A stretch of 64,000 nucleotides of DNA. It comes from Streptomyces sp. GS7. Lineage in GTDB: Bacteria; Actinomycetota; Actinomycetes; Streptomycetales; Streptomycetaceae. Location of the stretch: the NCBI RefSeq assembly GCF_009834125.1, contig NZ_CP047146.1, positions 6,923,501 to 6,987,500 on the forward strand. Direction: 5' to 3'. This document shows positions 46,965 through 56,519 of this stretch, in pieces. Below the pieces are notes generated by a model. It did not search any database. It was not told where the DNA came from and saw only the letters and a program-made list of their open reading frames with translations. Numbering within the stretch: position 1 is the first letter of the stretch; each line of letters starts with the position of its first letter. The position numbers and the translations under genes were made by a program.

Positions 46965-48227
46965 TCAGAGCGGCAGTACCACCCGCATGTCGAGCCCACC
47001 GCCCTCCCGTGGCTCCGCGGTGATCGTGCCGTCGTGGGCTCGCACCACCGACCGCACGATGGACAGGCCCAGGCCGACGCCCTTGTCGCTGCCGGTCCGC
47101 TCCGTGCGCAGCCGCCGGAACGGCTCGAAGAGGTTCTCCACCTCGTAGGCGGGGACCACCGGGCCGGTGTTGGAGACCACCAGGACCGCGCAGCCGGGCT
47201 GCGGCTCGGTGGTGACCTCGACCCAGCCGTTCTCAGGGACGTTGTAGCGCACCGCGTTCTGGACGAGGTTGAGCGCGATCCGCTCCAGGAGGACGCCGTT
47301 GCCCTGGACGAAGACCTGCTGCCGGACGCCGCGCAGCTCCACCCCCTTGGCCTGCGCTTCCTCGCGGGTCTGGTCGACGGCCTGCGAGGCGACCTCGGAC
47401 AGGTCGACCGGCTTCTTGTCGACGATCTTGTTCTCGCTGCGGGCGAGCAGCAGCAGGCCCTCCACCAGCTGCTCGCTGCGCTCGTTCGTCGCCAGCAGCG
47501 TCTTGCCCAGCTGGGTCAGCTCGGGTGACGCGTCCGGGTCGGCGAGCTGGACCTCCAGCAAGGTGCGGTTGATGGCCAGGGGGGTGCGCAACTCGTGCGA
47601 GGCGTTGGCGACGAAGCGCCGTTGCGACTCGAAGGCGCGGTCCAGGCGGTCCAGCATCTCGTCGAAGGTGTCCGCGAGCTCCTTGAGCTCGTCGTCGGGC
47701 CCGCCCAGCTCGATCCGGCGGTGCAGATCGGAGCCGGCCACCCGCTGGGCGGTGCGCGTGATGCGGCCCAGCGGGGACAGCACCCGGCCGGCCATCGCGT
47801 AGCCGAAGGCGAAGGCCACAATGGTCAGCCCCAGCAGCGCCAGCAGCGAGCGGTTCAGGAGGCTGTTGAGGGCCAGCGCGCGCTGGCGCGCCAGGCAGTT
47901 GGTGACGGCTTCCTGGAGCAGCTGCCCGGACGTCTCGGTGGGCAGCGCGCAGGTGTCACTGGTGGACTGGAACTTGCCGCCGAGGATCTTCAGCGGGAGC
48001 GCGCTGCCGTCGTGCAGCGCCGCCGCGGCGAGCATGTAGATGATCGTGAGCAGCACGATGCCGGCCATCAGGAACATGCCGCCGTACAGCAGCGTGAGCC
48101 GTATCCGGATGGTGGGGCGCAGCCACGGGAAGGGCCGGACATTGACCGGCTTGGGGTCCCACGCCGGTTTGGGCGGCGCGGGCGGCGGCGGGGCCGCCGG
48201 CTTGGAGAACGAGGGCAGGGAGGGCAT
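46965..48227 (-). CDS. cutS: CutS sensor histidine kinase
   Basis: A 420-residue membrane histidine kinase. A Pro-rich N-tail (to about 40) precedes two membrane helices (about 46-70 and 127-147); the extracytoplasmic loop holds Cys93 and Cys111. HAMP (about 148-200), HisKA with His211 in NASHELRTPLA and HATPase with DKGVGLGLSIVRSVV follow. The domain order and the loop are those of CutS, partner of CutR. The loop cysteines could sense the extracellular thiol state. It starts 6 bp after the cutR stop, one operon. Confidence 0.93.
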   Translation of the reverse strand: MPSLPSFSKPAAPPPPAPPKPAWDPKPVNVRPFPWLRPTIRIRLTLLYGGMFLMAGIVLLTIIYMLAAAALHDGSALPLKILGGKFQSTSDTCALPTETSGQLLQEAVTNCLARQRALALNSLLNRSLLALLGLTIVAFAFGYAMAGRVLSPLGRITRTAQRVAGSDLHRRIELGGPDDELKELADTFDEMLDRLDRAFESQRRFVANASHELRTPLAINRTLLEVQLADPDASPELTQLGKTLLATNERSEQLVEGLLLLARSENKIVDKKPVDLSEVASQAVDQTREEAQAKGVELRGVRQQVFVQGNGVLLERIALNLVQNAVRYNVPENGWVEVTTEPQPGCAVLVVSNTGPVVPAYEVENLFEPFRRLRTERTGSDKGVGLGLSIVRSVVRAHDGTITAEPREGGGLDMRVVLPL

Positions 48228-48233
48228 CGCCGG

Positions 48234-48887
48234 TCAGATCCGGTATCCCGAGCCGGGGACGGTGACGATCACCGCGGGCTCGCCGAGCTTGCGGCGGAGC
48301 GTCATGACCGTGACCCGGACGACGTTGGTGAACGGGTCGGTGTTCTCGTCCCATGCCTTCTCCAGGAGCTGCTCGGCCGAGACGACCGTGCCCTCGCTGC
48401 GCATCAGGACCTCCAGGACCGCGAACTCCTTCGGGGCGAGCTGGACCTCCTTGCCGTCGCGGAAGACCTCGCGGCGGTTGGGGTCGAGCTTGATGCCGGC
48501 GCGCTCCAGGACGGGCGGCAGCGCCACGGTCGTACGGCGCCCCAGGGCGCGGACCCGGGCGGTCAGCTCGGTGAAGGCGAACGGCTTGGGAAGGTAGTCG
48601 TCCGCGCCGATCTCCAGGCCCTCCACGCGGTCGCTGACGTCACCGGAGGCGGTGAGCATCAGGACGCGGGTGGGTACGCCCAGCTCGACGATCTTGCGGC
48701 AGACGTCGTCACCGTGGACGAGCGGGAGGTCGCGGTCGAGCACGACGACGTCGTAGTCGTTGACCGCGATCCGTTCCACCGCGGCAGCGCCGTCGTAGAC
48801 CACGTCGACGGCCATGGCCTCCCGGCGCAGTCCGGTGGCCACCGCATCGGCGAGCAGCTGCTCGTCCTCGACGACGAGAACACGCAC
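48234..48887 (-). CDS. cutR: CutR response regulator
   Basis: A 217-residue OmpR-type response regulator. The receiver has acidic EDE at 7-9, phospho-acceptor Asp51 in VVVLDRDLP and Lys in YLPKPFAF; the winged-helix domain includes KEVQLAPKEFAVLEVLMRSE and DPFTNVVRVTVMTLRRKLGE. It pairs with CutS. The ATG start at 48887 is the family start. In S. lividans and S. coelicolor cutRS was linked to actinorhodin control, and later work links it to secretion stress; this is from memory. Confidence 0.95.
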   Translation of the reverse strand: MRVLVVEDEQLLADAVATGLRREAMAVDVVYDGAAAVERIAVNDYDVVVLDRDLPLVHGDDVCRKIVELGVPTRVLMLTASGDVSDRVEGLEIGADDYLPKPFAFTELTARVRALGRRTTVALPPVLERAGIKLDPNRREVFRDGKEVQLAPKEFAVLEVLMRSEGTVVSAEQLLEKAWDENTDPFTNVVRVTVMTLRRKLGEPAVIVTVPGSGYRI

Positions 48888-49193
48888 GTCGCTAGTCCTT
48901 CCTCACGGCCCTCATGAGCAGGGCACAACAATGTCCAGAGCTCTTCCATCCTGCCCCGAAGAGCCATAAACCGGCTGTAAGAGGGGACCGGAGGGGGTGC
49001 GGACGGGCGGACGCGAGGATTCCCGGACGCGCTGAGGTTTCCCTGAGGGTGCCCGTGGGGAGGACGTCTGCACACCCGCGATCACGCCCTGTACCGGCGT
49101 TTTGCCACGATCCCCACCCGCAGGGACCACGCCGTGATCGACCCACCCGTCGGCACACCCCCGTGCCACCGACCCACGACGAGGGGGCGCACC
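48888..49193. other. Promoter region upstream of cutR
   Basis: This 306-bp gap between divergent cutR and the small plus-strand gene should contain both promoters. I see no palindrome or repeat that stands out. Confidence 0.3.
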
Positions 49194-49367
49194 ATGGACG
49201 CGTTCACCGCAGGCATTCTGCAGCGCATAGAGAAGACCGAAGCCGATCTGGACCAGGCCCGCGCTGCGGGCGACGACTTCCTCGCCGAGGTGGAGCAGGC
49301 GGAGCTCGAAGACCTGCAGCGCCTGGCGACCGAGCACGGGGTGCGCTACGGCGCCGTCAGCGCCTGA
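49194..49367 (+). CDS. Small acidic hypothetical protein (57 aa)
   Basis: A 57-residue protein predicted as a single helical hairpin: MDAFTAGILQRIEKTEADLD, QARAAGDDFLAEVEQAELED and LQRLATEHGV. Acidic and coiled-coil-like; no membrane segment. The ATG at 49194 has GAGGGGGCG a few bases upstream, whereas the longer frame has none. Such short helical ORFs next to cutR are common in Streptomyces, but no function is known to me. A terminator follows 25 bp after the stop. Confidence 0.7.
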   Translation: MDAFTAGILQRIEKTEADLDQARAAGDDFLAEVEQAELEDLQRLATEHGVRYGAVSA

Positions 49368-49391
49368 GTCCCCGGCCCGGCACGACCGCGG

Positions 49392-49427
49392 CAGCGCCCC
49401 GGCACCAGCGATGGTGCCGGGGCGCTG
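49392..49427. terminator. Bidirectional terminator between convergent genes
   Basis: A perfect 16-bp stem (49392-49407 with 49412-49427), with a GCGA tetraloop, sits between the 57-aa gene and the stop of the inositol-monophosphatase gene, serving both. Confidence 0.85.
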
Positions 49428-49452
49428 TCCTGTGCGCAGCCCGCGGAGCGGG

Positions 49453-50268
49453 TCAGTCGTGCCAGGCGCCGAGGTCGTCCAGCAGCGGCTGGAGTTCGGC
49501 GAAGAGGGCCGGTGAGGCGGCGAGCGTCAGCTCGTGGGAGGCGGCCTTGCCGGGGCGGCCCCCGGTCAGCGCGCCGGCCTCGGTGGCGATCAGCACCCCG
49601 GCCGCCAGGTCCCAGGGGTTCAGCCCGCGCTCGTAGTAGGCGTCGAGCCGGCCGCAGGCCACGTCGCACAGGTCGATCGCGGCCGAGCCGCCACGCCGGA
49701 TGTCGCGGACCTGCGGGATCAGGGTGCGGGCGACCTCGGCCTGGGCGGCGCGGCGCTCGGTGAGGTAGCCGAAGCCCGTACCGACGAGGGCCTGGGAGAG
49801 CGGCGGGGCGGGCCGGTGGTGGATCGGCTCGCCGTTGCGGAGGGCGCCGCGGCCCCGGACGGCCTGGTAGGTCTCCTGGCGCATCGGGGCGGCGACGACC
49901 CCGACGACCGCCTCGCCGTCCTGCTCCGCCGCGATCGACACGGCCCAAGAGGGCAGTCCGTAAAGGTAGTTGACGGTGCCGTCCACGGGGTCGATGACCC
50001 AGCGGACGCCGCTGGTGCCCTCGATGCCGGCGCCCTCCTCCCCCAGGAAGCCGTCGTCGGGGCGCTGCTCCCCGATGAAGTCGGTGATCAGCTTCTCGGA
50101 GGCGAGGTCCATCTCCGTGACGACGTCGATGGGGCTGGTCTTGGTGGCGGCCACGCCTAGGTCGGCGGGGCGGCTGTCGCGCAGCAGGGTGCCGGCGCGG
50201 CGGGCGGCTTCCAGGGCCAGTTCGAGGAGTTCGTCGTGGAGGGGGTCGGGGCGCTGCGCGTCGGGCAC
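49453..50268 (-). CDS. Inositol monophosphatase family protein
   Basis: A 271-residue Mg-dependent phosphatase. The metal-binding motifs are GEEGAG (Glu-Glu), then WVIDPVDGTVNYLYGLPSWA (DPxDGT), and at the C-end GLNPWDLAAGVLIATEAGAL (WDxAAG). The family dephosphorylates inositol-1-phosphate, histidinol-phosphate or 3'-phosphoadenosine-type substrates; which one cannot be told. The GTG start has AAGGAG upstream. The ferrochelatase gene ends 57 bp upstream on the same strand, so cotranscription is likely. Confidence 0.94.
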   Translation of the reverse strand: MPDAQRPDPLHDELLELALEAARRAGTLLRDSRPADLGVAATKTSPIDVVTEMDLASEKLITDFIGEQRPDDGFLGEEGAGIEGTSGVRWVIDPVDGTVNYLYGLPSWAVSIAAEQDGEAVVGVVAAPMRQETYQAVRGRGALRNGEPIHHRPAPPLSQALVGTGFGYLTERRAAQAEVARTLIPQVRDIRRGGSAAIDLCDVACGRLDAYYERGLNPWDLAAGVLIATEAGALTGGRPGKAASHELTLAASPALFAELQPLLDDLGAWHD

Positions 50269-50325
50269 GATGCTCCTTGCTCGGGTGAGCGGGGGTCGGG
50301 GGCGTACGGGGCCTGGGCTACGGGG

Positions 50326-51480
50326 TTACGCGGGGGCCGGGGCGACGGGGCCGTCCCAGTCGGCGCCGGAGGCGGCCGGGCGGGGGGTGCGCGCGGGGCA
50401 GCAGCCGATGGGGCACAGGTCGTGTCCGGCGCCGAGCGCGCCCAGGGCGCAGCGCTCCGGGGTGCCGCCCTGTTCGGTGGCCGCGCGCTCCAGGAGGAGG
50501 TCGCGGACGGCCGCGGCGAACCGCGGGTCGGCGCCGACGGTGGCCGAGCGGGCGACCGGCAGGCCCAGTTCGGCGGCCTTGGCGGTGGCCTCGGTGTCGA
50601 GGTCGTACTTGACCTCCATGTGGTCGGAGACGAAGCCGATGGGCGCCATGACGACGGCCGGGACGCCGGCGTCGTGCAGCTCCTCCAGGTGGTCGCAGAT
50701 GTCGGGCTCCAGCCACGGGATGTGCGGGGCGCCGCTGCGAGACTGGTAGACGAGCCGCCAGGGGTGGGCGACGCCGGTCTCGTCCCGTACGGCGTCGGCG
50801 ATCACCTGCGCGACGTCCAGGTGCTGCGCCACGTAGGCGCCGCCCTCGCCGCCCTCGGTCTGCTCGGCGGGCGTACCGGAGGTGTCGGCGGCCGCGGTGG
50901 GGATGGAGTGCGTGGTGAACGCGATGTGGGCGCCGGCCCTGGTGTCCTCGGGGAGTTCGGCCAGGGAGGCCAGCACCCCGTCGACCATCGGGCGGATGAA
51001 GCCCGGGTGGTTGAAGTAGTGCCGCAGCTTGTCGACCCGGGGTACCGGCAGGCCCTCGGCCTGGAGGGTGGCGAGCGCGTCGGCCAGGTTCTCGCGGTAC
51101 TGCCGGCAGCCGGAGTACGAGGCGTATGCGCTGGTGGCCAGGACGGCGATGCGGCGATGGCCGTCGGTGACCATGGTGCGCAGGGTGTCGGTCAGGTAGG
51201 GCGCCCAGTTGCGGTTGCCCCAGTAGACGGGCAGGTCGAGGCCGTGTTCGGCGAAGTCCTTGCGCAGCGCGTCGAGGAGCTCCCGGTTCTGGGCGTTGAT
51301 GGGGCTGACGCCGCCGAACAGGAAGTAGTGCCGGCCCACCTCCTTGAGGCGCTCGCGGGGGATGCCGCGGCCGCGGGTGACGTTCTCCAGGAAGGGCACG
51401 ACGTCGTCGGGGCCTTCGGGTCCTCCGAAGGACAACAGCAGGAGGGCGTCATAGGGGCGGGGATCGCGCTGTTCGGGCAT
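50326..51480 (-). CDS. hemH: Ferrochelatase (coproporphyrin type)
   Basis: A 384-residue ferrochelatase that inserts Fe2+ into a porphyrin; in actinobacteria the substrate is coproporphyrin III (CpfC). It begins [20 protein letters not shown]; the catalytic His is in FTTHSIPT. Four Cys residues fit the actinobacterial [2Fe-2S] cluster: one in [10 protein letters not shown] and three in the C-terminal CALG and DLCPIGCC. An acidic insert ([14 protein letters not shown]) interrupts about residue 220. The ATG at 51480 matches the family start. The inositol-phosphatase gene follows downstream. Confidence 0.96.
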   Translation of the reverse strand: MPEQRDPRPYDALLLLSFGGPEGPDDVVPFLENVTRGRGIPRERLKEVGRHYFLFGGVSPINAQNRELLDALRKDFAEHGLDLPVYWGNRNWAPYLTDTLRTMVTDGHRRIAVLATSAYASYSGCRQYRENLADALATLQAEGLPVPRVDKLRHYFNHPGFIRPMVDGVLASLAELPEDTRAGAHIAFTTHSIPTAAADTSGTPAEQTEGGEGGAYVAQHLDVAQVIADAVRDETGVAHPWRLVYQSRSGAPHIPWLEPDICDHLEELHDAGVPAVVMAPIGFVSDHMEVKYDLDTEATAKAAELGLPVARSATVGADPRFAAAVRDLLLERAATEQGGTPERCALGALGAGHDLCPIGCCPARTPRPAASGADWDGPVAPAPA

Positions 51481-51648
51481 GCCTCCGATCCTCCCACCCC
51501 GGCCCCGGATACGCGGGGCCAGGCCCCCGGTGCGGCCGGCCGGAACGCGGCGTAAAACGGGAGGCGCCGGGCACCTCTTCGCCCGTAAGCTGTATCGGCC
51601 ACGGACATTCCTTACCGAGTTTCGGTCCTCACCCGCGGAGCACCCCCG

Positions 51649-52935
51649 TTGCCCAGTCCCTACCGCGCCATCTTCGGCCGCCCCGGCACCAGATCCTTCT
51701 CGGCCGCCGGGCTGCTGGGCCGCATGACGCTGTCGATGACGGGCATCGGCGTCGTCACGATGGTGTCCCAGCTGACCGGCCGCTACGGCCTGGCGGGGGC
51801 CCTGTCCGCGACGATCGCGCTGTCGGCGGCCCTGATCGGCCCGCAGATCTCGCGGCTGGTCGACCGGCACGGCCAGCGGCGGGTACTGCGTCCGGCCACC
51901 CTGGTGTCGCTCGCAGCGATCGCCGGGCTGCTGCTGAGCGCTCAGCAGCGCTGGGCGGACTGGACGCTGTTCTGCTTCGCGGCCTGCGCCGGCTGTGTGC
52001 CGAGCGTCGGGTCGATGGTCCGGGCCCGATGGGCGGAGCTGTACCGGGGCTCCCCGCGCGAGCTGCACACCGCGTATTCGTGGGAGTCGATCGTCGACGA
52101 GATGTGCTTCATCCTCGGGCCGATCCTGTCCATCGGCCTGTCCACGGCGTGGTTCCCGGAGGCCGGGCCGCTGCTGGCCGCGGTATTCCTGGCCGCGGGA
52201 GTCTTCTGGCTGACCGCGCAGCGTACGACGGAGCCGGTGCCGCATCCGCGCGAGCAGCAGGCCAAGGGGTCGGCGCTGCGCTCTCGGGGGCTGCGGGTGC
52301 TGGTGGGGACGTTCGTCGCGACCGGCGCGATCTTCGGGGCGATCGATGTGGTCACCGTCGCGTTCGCCCAGGAGCAGGGCCACAAGGCCGCGGCGAGCCT
52401 GGTGCTCGCGGTGTACGCCCTCGGGTCGTGCGTGGCCGGTGCGGTGTTCGGACTGCTGCACCTCTCCGGACACCCTGCCCGCCGGTGGCTGGCGGGGGTC
52501 GCAGCGATGGCGGTGAGCATGGCGCCGCTCCAGGCGGTGGCGTCGCTGACGGGATCGCTGACGCTGCTGGCCGCCGCGCTGTTCCTGGCGGGGCTGTCGA
52601 TCGCGCCGACGATGGTGACCACCATGGCGCTGGTCGAGGAGCATGTGCCGCGGGCGCAGCTGACCGAGGGCATGACGTGGACGAGCACCGGCCTGGCGGT
52701 GGGGGTCGCGCTCGGCTCCTCGGCAGCCGGCTGGGTGGTGGACGCCGCCGGTGCCGACCAGGCCTATCTGGTGCCGCTGACCGCGGGCGTACTCGCCGCC
52801 CTGATCGCGCTCGCCGGCTACCGCAGGCTCCGCCCGCGGTCCGCGCCGGCTCCCTCCACCCCGGCGGCCAGGGGCATCCCGTCCCCGGCGAAGGCCCCGG
52901 CCGACGAGCGGCACGACCCGTCGAGGACGAACTGA
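51649..52935 (+). CDS. MFS transporter
   Basis: A 428-residue major facilitator with about 12 helices. Motif A-like loop is [14 protein letters not shown] after helix 2; helices include [20 protein letters not shown] and [20 protein letters not shown]. It starts at TTG 51649 ([16 protein letters not shown]) with GGAG upstream; no better ATG exists before the membrane domain. It is divergent from hemH with 168 bp between, a conserved pairing I recall in Streptomyces. The substrate is unknown. Confidence 0.9.
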   Translation: MPSPYRAIFGRPGTRSFSAAGLLGRMTLSMTGIGVVTMVSQLTGRYGLAGALSATIALSAALIGPQISRLVDRHGQRRVLRPATLVSLAAIAGLLLSAQQRWADWTLFCFAACAGCVPSVGSMVRARWAELYRGSPRELHTAYSWESIVDEMCFILGPILSIGLSTAWFPEAGPLLAAVFLAAGVFWLTAQRTTEPVPHPREQQAKGSALRSRGLRVLVGTFVATGAIFGAIDVVTVAFAQEQGHKAAASLVLAVYALGSCVAGAVFGLLHLSGHPARRWLAGVAAMAVSMAPLQAVASLTGSLTLLAAALFLAGLSIAPTMVTTMALVEEHVPRAQLTEGMTWTSTGLAVGVALGSSAAGWVVDAAGADQAYLVPLTAGVLAALIALAGYRRLRPRSAPAPSTPAARGIPSPAKAPADERHDPSRTN

Positions 52936-53342
52936 CGCATCGAGGAAGCCGCCCTCAAGGGAACCGCCCCCAGGGCGCAAGCCGCATCGGCGCTCCTCTC
53001 TGCACCATCGGAAAACCGGCGCACCTCTCTGCACCATCGGTGAAACCGACGTACCCCTCTGCTCCACAAGCCCGCGAGTCACCCCCGAGGCCCGCCTTCA
53101 GGTGGTGGGCGCTCCCGCACCCGTTCGTTCACCGGGCGGGCAGGCGGTCTGGCCAACATCGCGGCCGGCGCCCCGAGTTACCGTCGGTACGACATGTCCG
53201 GGAGCCGGGCGATTGCGGCCGATTCCTCGGCGATGTGATTCCCGTCACCCTGCCTGGATGTCGTGTCGGTGACTGACATCATGCGCTCACACCAACGGCG
53301 GTCGTACGCGGCCGGCCCGCGCGGAGGGGAGGGGACGTCACC
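52936..53342. other. Spacer with ~30-bp imperfect tandem repeats
   Basis: Units at 52988-53016 and 53017-53046 share CTCTCTGCACCATCGG, and a diverged partial third copy reaches about 53067. No spacers separate them, so this is not CRISPR. No gene is seen; the right end holds the promoter of the oxidase gene. Confidence 0.6.
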
Positions 53343-54683
53343 ATGGCGGTCACCGATGTCATCGGCGGCTCGGGAGGACGCGGCTCGGGAGGGCCCTGGC
53401 GCAACTGGGCGGGCAACGTCACCGCCCGCCCCGCCCGCATCGCGGCCCCGGCGAGCACCGAGGAACTGGCCGCCGCGGTGCGCGCCGCCGCCGCGGAGGG
53501 GCTGACGGTCAAAGCGGTCGGCACCGGGCACTCCTTCACCCCGGCCGCGGCCACCGACGGGCTGCTGATCCGCCCGGAGCGGCTCACCGGCATACGCGGG
53601 ATCGACCGCGAGGCCGGGACGGTGACCGTCGCCGCCGGCACCCCGCTCAAGCGCCTCAACCAGGCGCTGGCCGCGCACGGACTGTCGCTGACCAACATGG
53701 GCGACATCATGGAGCAGACCGTCTCCGGGGCCACCAGCACCGGCACCCATGGCACCGGCCGCGACTCCGCCTCGATCGCGGCCCAGATCACCGCTCTGGA
53801 ACTGGTCACCGCGGACGGCTCGGTCCTCGACTGCTCCGCCGACGAGAACCCGGACGTCTTCGCCGCGGCGCGGCTGGGCCTGGGCGCGCTGGGCGTCGTC
53901 AGCGAGCTGACCTTCGCCGTGGAGCCGGAGTTCCTGCTGACCGCCCGTGAGGAGCCGATGCCGTTCGACGAGGTGACCGGCCGCTTCGCCGAACTGGTCG
54001 CCGAGAACGAGCACTTCGAGTTCTACTGGTTCCCGCACACCGGCAACTGCAACACCAAGCGCAACAACCGCAGCCAGGGCCCGGCGGCGCCACCCGGGAG
54101 GGTGAGCGGCTGGATCGAGGACGAGCTGCTGTCCAACGGGGTGTTCCAGGTCGCCTGCGCCGTAGGAAGAGCGGTACCGGCCGCCATCCCGGGCATCGCC
54201 AAGGTCTCCAGCCGCGCGCTGTCGGCGCGTACGTACACCGACATCCCGTACAAGGTGTTCACCTCGCCGCGGCGGGTGCGCTTCGTGGAGATGGAGTACG
54301 CGCTGCCCAGGGAGGCCGCGGTCGAGGCGCTGGGGCAGCTCAAGGCGATGGTGGAGCGGTCGGACCTCAGGATCAGCTTCCCCGTGGAGGTGCGAACCGC
54401 GCCGGCCGACGACATCGCCCTGTCCACCGCCTCGGGCCGGGACACCGTGTACATCGCGGTGCACATGTACCGCGGGACGCCGCACCAGGCGTACTTCGCC
54501 GCCGCCGAGCGGATCATGACGGCGCACGACGGGCGCCCGCACTGGGGCAAGCTGCACACCCGCGACGCCGGGTACCTCGCCGAGGTCTATCCGCGGTTCG
54601 GTGAGTTCACCGCGCTCCGCGACCGGCTGGACCCCGAGCGCCGCTTCACCAACGGGTATCTGCGCCGGGTCCTGGGCGACTGA
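53343..54683 (+). CDS. D-arabinono-1,4-lactone oxidase family flavoprotein
   Basis: A 446-residue FAD-linked oxidase of the aldonolactone/alditol oxidase family. The FAD domain reads VKAVGTGHSFTPAAATDGLL, SLTNMGDIMEQTVSGATSTG and THGTG; the C-terminal ALO domain has FEFYWFPHTG, RHWGKLH-type PHWGKLHTRD and RFTNGYLRR. The family oxidises sugar lactones or alditols and passes electrons to O2. ATG 53343 has GAGGGGA upstream. A terminator follows. The physiological substrate is not known. Confidence 0.92.
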   Translation: MAVTDVIGGSGGRGSGGPWRNWAGNVTARPARIAAPASTEELAAAVRAAAAEGLTVKAVGTGHSFTPAAATDGLLIRPERLTGIRGIDREAGTVTVAAGTPLKRLNQALAAHGLSLTNMGDIMEQTVSGATSTGTHGTGRDSASIAAQITALELVTADGSVLDCSADENPDVFAAARLGLGALGVVSELTFAVEPEFLLTAREEPMPFDEVTGRFAELVAENEHFEFYWFPHTGNCNTKRNNRSQGPAAPPGRVSGWIEDELLSNGVFQVACAVGRAVPAAIPGIAKVSSRALSARTYTDIPYKVFTSPRRVRFVEMEYALPREAAVEALGQLKAMVERSDLRISFPVEVRTAPADDIALSTASGRDTVYIAVHMYRGTPHQAYFAAAERIMTAHDGRPHWGKLHTRDAGYLAEVYPRFGEFTALRDRLDPERRFTNGYLRRVLGD

Positions 54684-54716
54684 GCGGTGCGGCGCCCGGC
54701 GCCCCGTGACGGCCGC

Positions 54717-54747
54717 GGCCCGGTGCCCCTGGACGGGGCACCGGGCC
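54717..54747. terminator. Bidirectional terminator
   Basis: A perfect 13-bp stem (54717-54729 with 54735-54747, loop TGGAC) lies 33 bp after the oxidase stop and 64 bp before the stop of the convergent hypothetical gene. Confidence 0.8.
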
Positions 54748-54810
54748 GGGTCGGAGGGCGGTCCACCGGGTGAGGAGGTCCATCCCTCAGGAGGGGCGAT
54801 CCTTTGTCCG

Positions 54811-56022
54811 TCAGGGGGTCTTCGGATCGGGCGACTGCTGGGTGTCGGGGTTCTGCCGGCTCTGCTGTTGCCCCGGGGTCGCGCCGCCGTTGGAGCCGTC
54901 GCCGCTGCCGCCGTCGGTGCCGGTGGAGTGACTCGGGGACGGGTTCGGGGACGAGGACGTGCCGGGGCTCGGAGAGCCGGAGCCGCCGTCGGAGGGCGTC
55001 GGCGACGGGGACTGCTTACCGCGGTCCGTCCAGCTGCCGGTGCCAGTTTCGCCGGACCGGCTCGGACCCGGTGACGGCGTCCCGCCACTGCCGTCCCTGC
55101 CGCTCCCGGAGGAGTGGTGGGGGGTCGGCGCCGGGGTGCCGGGCCGGTGTGGGATGAACCCGGTGATGTTGCTGATTGTGGTGCCCTGCTTGCCGCTGGG
55201 CGTCTCACCGGTGAACAGCTCGGTGGCGGTGACGGCACCCATCGCCAGCACGAACACGACGAGCGCGCCGAGCGCGGGCCGCTTCCAGCCGCGCAGCCGG
55301 GTGCCGTACGTCGCGGTGTTCTCCTCGTCGACGGCCACCGGGGAGCCGGGCTCGCCGGCCTGAGGAAGTACGGCCGTCGCCGCGGCCTCCTGGAGGGCGG
55401 CCTGGCCCAGGGCCATGGTCCGCTCGTCGAGGCGCGGGACGAGCTGCGTCCGGTCGGCGCCGTCGGCGGCCTGCGGTTGGCCGGCGCTCTTCCCCGGGCG
55501 CAGCGCGCGCGTCGCGTCGCGGTCGACGGTGCGCAGCAGGCGCGTGGCGTCGTCGGCCGGGTGGGCGCCGGCGGGATCGCGGCGGCGCGCCTGCTCGGCG
55601 CGCGGGATGAGTTGCGTACGGGCCGCGGCGGGGTCGGGCTTCCGGGCCGCTACGGAGGTGACGGTGTCCTCCGCGCCCTGCTTGTCGAAGGTGGGCAGCA
55701 CTCGTGTGGGGCCGGCGGGCTCCGCCTGCCCGGTGGTGGATCGGGGTCGAGTGGTGGAGAAACGGCGTGGCTTCGGCCGTGTGGTGACGGCCGCTTCCTT
55801 GATCTGCTCGCCGGTGCGCCGGAACAGGTGCTGGAATATGGAGCCGCCGGTCGTGGCGACGACACTGACGACACCTGCGCCGATGATGGTTCCGTAGACA
55901 CCGAGTTGACCCGCGAGGTACGCGGCGGCGGCCGCGGCGAGAGCGCTACCGGAGACCTGGGCGAGGCTCAGGTCTATCCGCTTCTCCTTCTTCTTCGTGT
56001 CGGTTTCGGTTTTTTCGTCCAT
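54811..56022 (-). CDS. Hypothetical membrane protein with repeated Thr motifs
   Basis: A 403-residue protein I cannot assign. A basic lead is followed by a hydrophobic region (about 20-60, SGSALAAAAAAYLAGQLGVY). A long cytoplasmic-type segment (about 75-240) carries repeated Thr motifs: TRVLP, TQLIPR, TRLLR, TRALR, TQLVPR, TAVLP. One transmembrane helix (about 250-270, ALGALVVFVLAMGAVTATEL) leads to a Ser/Pro/Gly-rich tail, probably outside. The Thr motifs resemble sites that Ser/Thr kinases phosphorylate and FHA domains bind, an inference. The ATG start has GGAG upstream. Confidence 0.75.
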   Translation of the reverse strand: MDEKTETDTKKKEKRIDLSLAQVSGSALAAAAAAYLAGQLGVYGTIIGAGVVSVVATTGGSIFQHLFRRTGEQIKEAAVTTRPKPRRFSTTRPRSTTGQAEPAGPTRVLPTFDKQGAEDTVTSVAARKPDPAAARTQLIPRAEQARRRDPAGAHPADDATRLLRTVDRDATRALRPGKSAGQPQAADGADRTQLVPRLDERTMALGQAALQEAAATAVLPQAGEPGSPVAVDEENTATYGTRLRGWKRPALGALVVFVLAMGAVTATELFTGETPSGKQGTTISNITGFIPHRPGTPAPTPHHSSGSGRDGSGGTPSPGPSRSGETGTGSWTDRGKQSPSPTPSDGGSGSPSPGTSSSPNPSPSHSTGTDGGSGDGSNGGATPGQQQSRQNPDTQQSPDPKTP

Positions 56023-56519
56023 CTCCTACCTTTGATCGCCCCTTCGATCCATCTTGCATGGAGAAGTGACCGAGTGGCGGAGCCAATAGTTCCGAATCTG
56101 GGGAATCTGTGAAACTCGACACCTTCACTGCAGGTAGAGAGGTCGACAAGGCGACTCAACTCCGTTGCCTCGCGAGAACTTCGGCGGCGCGGCGGTCCAC
56201 CTCGGTGGCCCGAATGGAGTACTGTGGCGAGCCCTGGCCCCGGTTCCCGTCCGGCTGCCCGGACCCGCGGGAGGGGCCCTGAAGGCGGCACCCCTCCCTG
56301 GGGCGCCGTCGCTCGGCACGGGTGATCGGTGACAGGGCAAGCGGCATGGTCACTGAGCGTTGCGAACTGGTAACCGTGCCATAACGGCGTTTCTGGGCCA
56401 AGCCCCGACACGCCGGGCAACTCGGCAATGTTGTGGCAGGCTGCACCCGGGCAGGCCACACTCGACTAGCGGAAGCAGCGACGCACGTGACGTCGGCAGG
56501 CACCACCCGGGAGGTCCCC
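56023..56519. other. ~500-bp divergent intergenic region
   Basis: No gene is evident between this membrane-protein gene and sepH. It must contain two divergent promoters; the 56340-56420 part is moderately A+T-richer. A tRNA-like string near 56068 was considered and rejected. Confidence 0.35.

Noticed and set aside
52988..53067. CRISPR-like repeats
   Set aside because: Units are adjacent with no unique spacers, only two to three copies, and no cas genes.
56060..56125. tRNA-like string near the Thr-motif membrane protein gene
   Set aside because: A D-arm-like GTGACCGAGTGG and T-loop-like bases exist, but no cloverleaf or acceptor stem forms.
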